Origin: Siphonodentalium dalli
Lineage: Eukaryota; Mollusca; Scaphopoda; Gadilida; Siphonodentaliidae
Assembly: GCA_032622095.1 (NCBI GenBank)
Contig: CP136066.1
Span: forward strand, 56,882,609-56,946,608
Reading direction: 5' to 3'
Length of the DNA: 64,000 nucleotides
The notes under the pieces were generated by a model, which was not told the origin of the DNA, did not search any database, and saw only the letters and a list, made by a program, of their open reading frames with translations. The position numbers and the translations under genes are program-made. Positions 56,221 through 64,000 of the stretch are shown here, in pieces (the stretch's first letter is position 1; each line of letters begins with the position of its first letter).

Positions 56221-58060
56221 ACTTCTCAGAACCGTGTTTGATGAAGTATTATTGCCTCATTAAGGCAACCCTTTTTAAACTGGTAAGTGACATAGACTGA
56301 AAATAAAAACTGAAGTTAATATCATTAAATATTTGTTTTGCAAATTGGCGGTCTGCATATTTTCAAATGAGTTATGCATCTTCTTTAGCATTTTAATTTT
56401 CAACTGAAGATGTTCATTGTATGCCATACTTTAAATCTTGATCATTGCTTTTTAAATACTGATAAAATACAAATCAGTGAAACCTAAAATTAGAAAATTG
56501 AGAGAGATTTCCTGCTGCTTGCAATGTGTCTAGTTTTATGCTGGACTGGATACAGAATGAAGGTGATTATGCTTCATTTGGCAGTCTCCAAGTTTTCAAT
56601 ATAGTTATCCATCTTTCTTTACATTTTACATAACCATCTTTGTATCGTAGCGAAGTTCCCTTTTGTTGATATAGATCCAATGGCGTCATTTGCGGTAAAG
56701 TTTCGAATATAGGTTCCAAGAGCAGTTGGTAGGTTTAGTTTGGAACATCATTGCTTCGTGGTATACTACATAACACCTTAGCACGCATGTGTAGAATTGA
56801 ACATAGAAATGCAAGTTATATTACGATTGGAAGGCAGGATTGAACGGTATTCTGATGAAAAAGCCGATAATGCTTAGAGTTGTTTATAAGACCGATCTGT
56901 CGTCTTTCACCGACTCTACAGTGGCAACCACTAATCTTTTTTTTTGTGTAACAATTAGATCGTCTGTAAATGCACGCCTGCTAATTTGTTCGCCTGATGT
57001 GATGGTCGAGAGAGTACCTTCCTCTACCAGCCTAGTGGCCATTTCTTCATCTAGGTCTTTGGCGATCCGTCTGAAATTTGAAACCGTCGTAAAGACAAGG
57101 TATTCAATGAATCTAATGGAATTTTAGGTTTGCATGGTGTATTAAAAGATAATGTCTACGATAGGGAAAGTTAAATTTCGAATGACGCTAATAACAATCT
57201 GATTTTAATTAACATAAATATGCCAGATGTTTGCGAGACAGGTGGACTTATTGTCAATTGTCTTTATCATAATTTGATCTTTTATATAGTTATGATTTCG
57301 TTTGTGTAGAATTGTCACGAATACTTATGCTTCTACCACATTTACTCCCGACAACACAAAGGAATCTCTCCCTCCGGAAATAGTGTTGTATATCCTTTCG
57401 TCCATTATCACCCACTCATTAGTGGAAAGTTTCACAAGAGCCGGTTGTGTAAAACAATAATGTTATTGTGTTTTAAGATATAATCGCAGATCTAATGTGA
57501 TAAACAACAGAGATGTTGAAAAATAAATGTTGATTTATGTCTGTTTCCAATTCATTCTAAAACTTACCAGTATCATAATAATAACTTAAAATTCATTTAC
57601 AAATGTTCGCATATTAGGTATTTATTTAACTGAATACTTACCCACCCCTCTATATTTTTGCTGTGGTGACTCGGGGTACTATGGAGAAATTACCTCTCCA
57701 CCTATGGCTATACTCTCACAAGGTGGTGACTATCATTCAGGTATCACTCACCTTGTGTTTATCCCTCTCACACCTTGCGACCGGTCGCTTCTTTGTATTC
57801 TGGATACACCGTTTTACACGTCTGTTCTGTTCAGTCTATCCATGTCAAGTCAATTCTTTTTGGGGAAGAACCCATGTGACCTAATGGGGTAACATTTATC
57901 GACGTCGAGGGTATTCCGTAATTATACCACATTCCTCCCCATTTTCTAAATGCTCCACCCTTAAAATGTATGGGTACTTCAATTTTGTTCAAGGATTATA
58001 TCCTTATATCATGGGTTGTAATCGTTTACAATAATAGTACCAATTAATGTCTAACCCCCC
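56221..58060. other. Non-coding stretch
   Basis: No gene is supported over 1.8 kb. Short homopolymers only (C-run at 58059-58067). Confidence 0.35.
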
Positions 58061-58079
58061 CCCCATAATGATCATCCTA

Positions 58080-58600
58080 ATAATAATATCAATCTATATA
58101 TTGGCGAGTTGTCTTATAAACGTAAAAAACCAGGTCTTTGTTAATACAAAACATCTACAAAAAGTTGCTTGAACACCCGTCAGATGTCGTAACATTTTCA
58201 AAACAAGTCTTGTTAGTTTGCCACTGCTCTTCATTAGTGATAGAGATCCCCGATCATTCGACATTTATGCCCCTATTTTAACAGCATGTTTTGCAGTTTA
58301 ACATTGCTGCCAAAATAATTCTTATATATTTCAATGAGAGACTATAATATGAAACAAACAACTGAACATTCGATGACATTCTCGACTTGCTCCAATTGTT
58401 ATCACTGTTTGGAGCAAAGCTTCTCGGATTTAGTTGCAAGATTATTATAGGATATGATCTATCGACTTCTGGATGAAGTGAGTTGTCCGTTGCCACTATG
58501 ACCTTTTCTGCTTGATGACCAGAACGTAAATAAAATCTACTATATTAGCGGTACTCATTTAAGGAGTTGTGTAACTGCCTATGAGTTTCATAGTCCAAAA
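58080..58600. repeat. Dispersed repeat R5, copy 1
   Basis: It is similar to 59440-59950 over about 500 bp: ttggcgagttgtcttataaac, then ctacaaaaagtt-cttgaac, agtgatagag, gatcattcgacattta, gacattctcgacttgctcc and ttctgcttga-gaccagaacgt. The spacing between copies is about 1.36 kb, and identity by eye is roughly 80-85%. Confidence 0.8.
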
Positions 58601-59440
58601 TCTCATTCATGATCCATGATTGATATGTTTTCTCATGTACCATGTTACCAATTGGCTAAGAATAACGCATTACTTACTTACCTTATTTTACGCTCGATAC
58701 TTAAGTTCATTAAAATCAAATTATTAATCTTAATATTTGCTTATACATGACAAACACATAGATGATAGTAAATCATTATTGGTGACCAGAGTCATGCATC
58801 GTGGATGGCATTGCACCCAAAGCATGACACCATGGTCATAGCGAACACATTTTAAATGCTACTTGTTTTATTGTTAGATATATTGCCTCATGATACTATA
58901 TATAATTAAAGCCCTACTCCTACTGGTCTAAATACCCACAAGTTGAAACATAACTTGGAACATGATTGTTCTGGTTCTGTGTACGCAAGCTATCGATCTT
59001 CACTAACTGCATCAGACCGGTAGCCAGTGGTACGGCAGACACTGTATTATAGGTCCTATTCTATATGAAGAACATATATCACCTACAGATACGCACATAT
59101 TTAAAATGAATGCTAGACAACTAATGAATGGAAATTTCAACTTCTCAAAATATTATCCAACAATATTCCAAATACACGCGCTTCAATTTCTCATCATGAT
59201 CCGAATCCGAAGATTATTCTCCGCACGCGATTAGCATGCTATAATTAGTCAATGAATACATGCAGACGGGTCGATCCTTTGCATATGCAGCTTCTCTGAA
59301 ATTGTACACTGCCTTCCAGAAATATCATTTATTATTATACTATTCATTAAACACTGTCAACTTATATGTTATTATGCACATTGTATGTATACTATACGTA
59401 TATGGATGTTAACATTGCCAATTAAACTTGTCTATCTATC
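58601..59440. other. Non-coding stretch between R5 copies
   Basis: No gene is supported. Confidence 0.35.
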
Positions 59441-59950
59441 TATTGGCGATTTGCCTTGTAAATTCCACGAAACAGGGTTTTTTATTTAAACAAAACAAAA
59501 TGACTACAAAAAGTTCCTTGAACACTATCATAATGATGTCTAACATTTTGACAAGTCTTGTTGGTTTGCGATTGCTCTTCAGTAGTGATAGAGTTCCAAG
59601 ATCATTCGACATTTATTCCCCCATTTGTAACAGCATGTTTCTCAGTTCAGCATTGATGCTGCCAACATAATTATTAGCGTTATTAATGAGAGACTATATG
59701 ATATGAAACAAACAACTAAATATTTGATGACATTCTCGACTTGCTCCAACTGTTATCACTGTTGGGACCAAAGCAAGATTAGTATAGGATATGATCTACC
59801 GACTCATGGCTTGGTGAAGGCAGTTGTCCGGTGCCACTGAGACTATTCTGCTTGAGGACCAGAACGTCAATGAAATATACTCTATTATCGGTGCTCTAAG
59901 GACTTTTGTAACTGCCTATGGACATTTCATAATTCCAAATATCATACATA
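59440..59950. repeat. Dispersed repeat R5, copy 2
   Basis: Same orientation as copy 1, with small indels. Similarity fades near ttacaaatcaaatt at 59990. Confidence 0.8.
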
Positions 59951-60403
59951 TTCCACCATCTTTTATCCTACATGCTTAGGCTCATTACAAATCAAATTCT
60001 GAATCTTAATATTTGCTCACTATTCTGACCGAATTATGAAAAACATTGCGGCCATCTTGGAATGACTGTATGACTAAATCCTTTGGCATACCCTACAGTC
60101 CACATCTCATCCAATCGTAATCAAACTCCATATGGATCTCCTCGGTAACCTCTGAATGAGAGTAACCTACTTTGATCCTAAAAAAATAACTACTTTGAGC
60201 AAGATTGTTCTCGATTTCTATTTGATCACCCTATCGGAGTGTTTCACATCACTGTAAGTAGCGCGTAATCATACATAACACACAAGTTAAACATAAATCA
60301 CGAGAGAACATATTTAAATTCAAGTTAAATCACAAAGGAATGTATTAAAAATAAATAATTTTCACTAAATTCATGTTGAGGTAAAGATTATTTACATGTA
60401 TAC
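59951..60403. other. Non-coding stretch
   Basis: No gene is supported; AT-rich. Confidence 0.35.
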
Positions 60404-60535
60404 CTCCAAAAGGTTGATCATTCTCTCTTTTTTCTCCCTTAACTTCTCTATTTGTTCAAAGCAAACCTTTGATAGCATACCAATTACATCAATTATTAGG
60501 TAGCATGTTTTGTATGCACTTGTATTGCTCGACAT
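60404..60535 (-). CDS. Candidate first coding exon, 44 codons
   Basis: The ATG at 60535 (minus) opens exactly 44 codons and ends at a consensus-like donor (ggag|gtatac). The peptide begins MSSNTSAYKTCYLIIDV and ends KKERMINLLE, with a charged helix (FEQIEKLREKKERM). Just upstream in another frame is an open stretch (60489-60722, ATG at 60722, HRWSGYYFIDIIRMLKEYKR) that may represent a competing or older exon. The family is not recognised. Confidence 0.4.
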
Positions 60536-60722
60536 ATCGCTTATACTCCTTCAGCATGCGTATTATGTCAATGAAGTAATAACCTGACCATCTGTGAATT
60601 TTGGTTGTTTGACTTCCGAGGTTATTGGCAGTGATACCAATCGTTGGGGTAACACATACATATTGGTGTTTAAGATGTTGGGATGATATAGTTGTGAATC
60701 TTAGTTTAATTCTATCAATCAT

Positions 60723-61104
60723 ATTCCCGATTTTAAATTACGATGTTAACAAATGGAAACCTCTGATATAATTATAACATGTATCAAGTAACTATTTTAC
60801 CCATCATCATTTAATAACATGCAACTAAATTTCAATTATTTCACCTAATCGCATGAAAATTAGATATAAAACAATTTTAATATAAACATGTCTATGAGAA
60901 TACGCAGATTTTATTACAACATTTTCAGAATAGAAAAGCAAATAATTTAACCATTTGTTTCATACACACCATATCAAAATTGGCAGAAAACAGTTTCATT
61001 GTCACACATAAATTAAACACAGTGACTATTATTGACAGAACCATTACCATTGTTATCAGCCAACATTTTGTCACAAATACAGTTGATTAGTTGTAAATAT
61101 TTAC
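60723..61104. other. Non-coding stretch
   Basis: No gene is supported; strongly AT-rich. Confidence 0.35.
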
Positions 61105-61212
61105 TTGGGTGTCTAGTTCAAACATTGCAATTAACAGAGCAATATCAGCTGCTGTTGAGGCATCTGGATGTGTGGGCACATCACCTGTGTAAGCTCGTTT
61201 ATTCATGACTAC
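61105..61212 (-). CDS. Candidate internal exon, 36 codons
   Basis: On minus an acceptor (ctattttttaaag) is followed by 108 open nt and a donor (cccaa|gtaaat). The peptide contains MNKRAYTGDVPTHPDAST, then ADIALLIAMFELDTQ. The length is an exact multiple of three and the composition is clearly protein-like, with a helical second half. The family is not recognised. It may belong to the same minus-strand gene as the exon at 60404-60535. Confidence 0.45.
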
Positions 61213-61224
61213 CTTTAAAAAATA

Positions 61225-61296
61225 GGTTGATTGATTGATTGGGGTTTTTTATGTCGCTTTAGCCACTAAGGCCATATCACGACATTGCCAGTTTTT
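61225..61296 (-). repeat. SINE-like 3' tail
   Basis: On minus the sequence tgtcgtgatatggccttagtgg, then aaagcgacataaaaaacccc ends in caatcaatcaatcaa. A conserved ~60-bp core ending in a CAAT/ATCA microsatellite is the usual 3' end of tRNA-type SINEs and their partner LINEs in molluscs. The body (A and B boxes) is not visible to the right. Confidence 0.5.
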
Positions 61297-61690
61297 TTAA
61301 AACAAATAAATAGAAGAAAAAAATAGGACCATCGTTAGATCTATTAATAAGTAAGTAACATGCAAATGACTTAAGTTATTATGCATTATAATCACCAAGG
61401 AAGCACAGTTCTGGGGAAGAATAAATCAACATCTAGGGCCTATATGGCAATGCATAATCATCTTTGTTAAAGATGTACTTAAGGTTCCAAGACTTCCAAG
61501 ATTTCATTCCATAACATAACAATCTTGACACCGGAAGTGCCAAATGCACGCACGAGAGACATCTTATTTAATATTGAATGTTCTACACGTTTATTTACTT
61601 AATTATGGTTTGGCCAGCAATAACTAGTTTGCTAATATCCCCATAACAAATTGACACTACGTTTAGCACTTTATGATGAAATATTTGTTT
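61297..61690. other. Non-coding stretch
   Basis: No gene is supported; short A-rich run at 61300-61323. Confidence 0.35.
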
Positions 61691-61739
61691 TAGGTGCATA
61701 TCTCGGTCCTTTCCTTTATAATGGCTCTGAGTGCTATAG

Positions 61740-61945
61740 TTTGCCCAAAAACTAATCTGAAAATATGAAATTGTTTGCAGCCTTGTAAATACAATTTCTT
61801 TCTTTTAACTTCAGTTGATTTGTGATTTTACCATATTTCTTATGAAATATTTGTTTAAGGTGCAGATCTCGGTCCTTTCCTTCCCTTACCATGCTGCAGG
61901 CTGGAAGTCCTATGTGGGGTTGAGTAATTATAATTGTGTACTTTT
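61740..61945. repeat. Dispersed repeat R4, copy 2
   Basis: Counterpart of 56010-56220, with the extra partial unit aggtgcatatctcggtccttt about 165 bp upstream (61693), so the module agatctcggtcctttcc occurs twice here. Confidence 0.75.
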
Positions 61946-62610
61946 GGCTTCTCAAATTTGAAATAGTATCGGAGTTAACCATTCCCGTGACATTCATTCA
62001 AAGGAAACATGCATAATGATTGTTTTATATTAACTCATGCATTTTGTTGTTATTTAATAGTTTTATGTTCTTATTCCCTGTATATAATATGTATTTGACT
62101 CTGTTGCTGTCTAATGGATATCTTGATTTTTGACTGGTCTGACAGGTTGATCTGCCTTGAATCTCAATATCAGTGAAACTACGATATGATATGAAGTTGC
62201 CTTGGACTGAATATGATCTATGCTAATATCAAACTAACCAAGTAATCCCATCTAATTATAATTATTTAATGATACCCCCACTCTCGATATAGAATCGTAC
62301 ATCATGGGAAGCATCTTTGTCAGATTCTGTATTTGAATTATGTTGACATTGTGCCAATTTGAGATTATATTTAGACTTTTGGTTATTTGGATGCGGCTCA
62401 GTTATATGACAATGCACAAGCATTTATTCCATATAATATATTTCTATAAAGCCTCCGCTCCAAATGAATACACTGCATCGGGGGACTCTGTCTGGGCGGC
62501 CCTTTATCTATTTTCTGACAGCAGATATCTCAACCATAATACTGTCTGTTCCCATTTAACATCGTGGGGGTATTCTAGAACTGGTGGTCAACCTCTTGTT
62601 TAATATAGAG
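61946..62610. other. Non-coding stretch
   Basis: No gene is supported. A remnant of the 26-kb foldback family (aatatcaaactaaccaagtaa) lies near 62227. Confidence 0.45.
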
Positions 62611-62850
62611 TTAAATCATATTCATCAACATTGCTCTATTTTCAATCCAAGTATGAATATTGAGGCGATTTCTTTCCTGAAAGGATCCATCTAAACACTT
62701 TTTTGTGAGACAAATAATTAACAAAGGTAATCTGCAATTAACAAACGTAATCTGGATAGTAAGTAAATAGAGAAAAGAACTAACTCGAGGTGATAGGCTT
62801 GGTAGGACTTCAACATTACTATCACCGTTTCCTGCAGCATCAGTTGTGGT
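62611..62850 (-). CDS. Candidate last two exons of an unknown gene
   Basis: On minus, exon 62850-62785 (acceptor gtaatttgcag, donor cga|gttagt, 22 codons) reads TTTDAAGNGDSNVEVLPSL. The next exon, 62676-62611 (acceptor ggatcctttcag), reads ERNRLNIHTWIENRAMLM and ends in a stop. Both are phase 0, so they join in frame. The intron is 108 nt. The acceptors are good. The peptide has no recognised domain. The gene would begin to the right of 62850; no upstream exon was identified in the remaining 1.1 kb. Confidence 0.45.
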   Translation of the reverse strand, partial: TTTDAAGNGDSNVEVLPSLSPRVSSFLYLLTIQITFVNCRLPLLIICLTKKCLDGSFQERNRLNIHTWIENRAMLMNMI

Positions 62851-63159
62851 CTGCAAATTACACAATTGGATTATTGTGTAATGAAGTTACAATACCGCGG
62901 ACTGATATCAACCCAACCAGGTAATAACCTCGAAATATGGAACAATCTTTTGAGTTTGCCTTATTAAATTGTGGTTAAGACTCGAAACTGTAATTGTCCA
63001 TACCAGTAAGCCTATACTGCATGGTTTTAATTAGTCACAGAATCGATTTGCCATAGCAGCATAACAATTATGCACACTTTGTACATTGACGATAGATAGT
63101 GTGCAGCTTAAATGTGCGTTGATAAGTCTGACCAATACAATTTTTCAGATTGAATGTAT
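62851..63159. other. Non-coding stretch
   Basis: No gene is supported. A degenerate end of the 26-kb foldback family (tgatatcaacccaaccaggtaa) lies near 62902. Confidence 0.45.
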
Positions 63160-63725
63160 ATGTCAATCTTATTTCAGAATCCAATATGAAACTATGATGG
63201 AAATATTGGCGCGATATACGTTAATATATATATTTAATGTTTGGAGTTTGTCCTGGTCATACTCATGGCTTCTTTTAACGGACATGTCTGTAATTGGTAG
63301 GATGTATACGATAGTCTGATCAATGCACACAATATTGATATGCCGGTTTTGTTTGCCTTGACAAAAGTTTCTATGGTCACAGCTATTTTTCAGCTGTTCG
63401 GTCACAAAAGTGAAACAAACGGTCTTTATTAAAGGCACGGTTGGCCTTAATTGTCGAAAATATTCATATTTGTTCCAAACACCGTAAACAGAAAAACGCA
63501 TACAGTTTCGTTCATATATACCATGACCATCGCGTAAACAGCATGCTATCATAAAGACTTACTATATTTTACATAAGCAAGAGCTTGATTGTGTTACAGA
63601 AGACAGCACAGTGTCACTGGGTAATCACACACAAATTATATAAACGCTCTTTATTAGTTCCATATCAGGTATTCAGCAACAAAGAACGCTCTTTATGTTT
63701 ACCATCATAATATAAACAAACACCA
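63160..63725. repeat. Dispersed repeat R1, copy 5 (partial, interrupted)
   Basis: It has the shared phrases tttgtcctggtcatactcat, ttgatatgccgg, aaacgctctttattag and catatcagg. A segment at about 63430-63645 is absent from the other copies. Its start (aaaggcacggttggcctta) is echoed inverted near 63903-63920 (aaggccaaccgtacctttaa). R1 has probably been split here by another small element. Confidence 0.7.
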
Positions 63726-63925
63726 GAAAATTAACATGTTATGCTTTTGTTTACATAACAATGGTCAAACAAATGACAATAACATACTGTTTATGCGATA
63801 TTTCTTATTTGTATACGGACAAAGTCTGTCTACATTTTGATGTTCTTTCTGTTTGTGGCGGATTTTGATGGGTGGAAATATTTTCACAGGATACCCACCG
63901 CCAAGGCCAACCGTACCTTTAATAC
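63430..63925. mobile_element. Possible small TIR element in the R1 copy
   Basis: attaaaggcacggttggcctta at 63428 and the inverted aaggccaaccgtacctttaata at 63903 form ends of about 20 bp with one or two mismatches. Both sides then continue with R1-like sequence (ctcttta before, taccatatcag after). This fits a ~490-bp insertion into R1, perhaps with a TTTATTA/TTAATA-type target. Confidence 0.6.
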
Positions 63926-64000
63926 CATATCAGAAATAGAATAACATGCATACCTCCCAGGGTAACCCTTCAACCCCATAGTCATACAAAGGCTCATCTC

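Noticed and set aside
1-64000. CRISPR arrays, bacterial operons, rRNA or complete tRNA genes
   Set aside because: None seen. Splice sites, LINEs and MITEs show eukaryotic DNA; the short tandem repeats lack the spacer pattern of CRISPR.

Overview
This is eukaryotic nuclear DNA, AT-rich and crowded with transposon remains. No complete multi-domain host gene is visible. What can be read are broken retrotransposons and DNA transposons, foldback elements (MITEs), tandem repeats, and small exons bounded by plausible splice sites. The mix points to a marine lophotrochozoan, most likely a mollusc. The clues are a CR1-like LINE with a 2A-like motif, an L1/Tx1-like LINE, Penelope-like pieces, Ty3/gypsy integrases, P-element-like, hAT-like and piggyBac-like elements, a SINE-type tail made of CAAT repeats, and degenerate arrays of about 170 bp. 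This placement is inference; no marker gene fixes the species.

Layout. 1-830: end of a ~170-bp satellite with an a-b-c-a-b order. 1.4-7.6 kb: L1/Tx1-like LINE on +, with an intact ORF1 stretch, an ORF2 carrying two stops and two frameshifts, and a small MITE between them. 7.8-15.5 kb: a foldback element, copies of dispersed repeat R1, three candidate minus-strand exons and a VNTR. 16.2-17.4 kb: broken gypsy integrase (minus) whose tail carries two GPY/F-like modules and a PHD finger. 17.4-19.0 kb: dispersed repeat R2. 19.0-21.8 kb: a 2.8-kb segment holding a small two-exon minus-strand gene with an ETS/NRF1-like promoter. 22.7-30.3 kb: a ~7.6-kb element with long terminal inverted repeats, full of nested MITEs and bracketed by two Penelope-like fragments. 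31.6-34.4 kb: the 2.8-kb segment again, but circularly permuted. 35.8-39.8 kb: an isolated exon, a piggyBac-type MITE with a double palindrome, a RecQ-helicase fragment and a P-transposase fragment. 39.8-43.7 kb: CR1-like LINE (minus) with an uninterrupted frame of about 1,120 codons. 44.2-49.1 kb: a Cys-rich exon, a second R2 copy, an inverted-repeat pair and a second gypsy integrase fragment. 49.4-55.1 kb: a degenerate BRCT-domain gene, a DUF4806-like exon, R1 and an acidic CxxC exon. 55.5-64 kb: a third copy of the promoter module, two further repeat families, several short minus-strand exons, a SINE-like tail and a last R1 copy.

Most units are independent genomic parasites at different stages of decay, nested or side by side. 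The strongest signals are (1) the circularly permuted 2.8-kb duplication, which looks like reinsertion of an excised DNA circle, (2) the gypsy integrase tail with tandem GPY/F-like modules and a PHD finger, (3) the CR1-like frame with a 2A-like motif but no upstream ATG, and (4) several cleanly bounded MITEs. Exon calls rest on open frames and splice-site motifs only.
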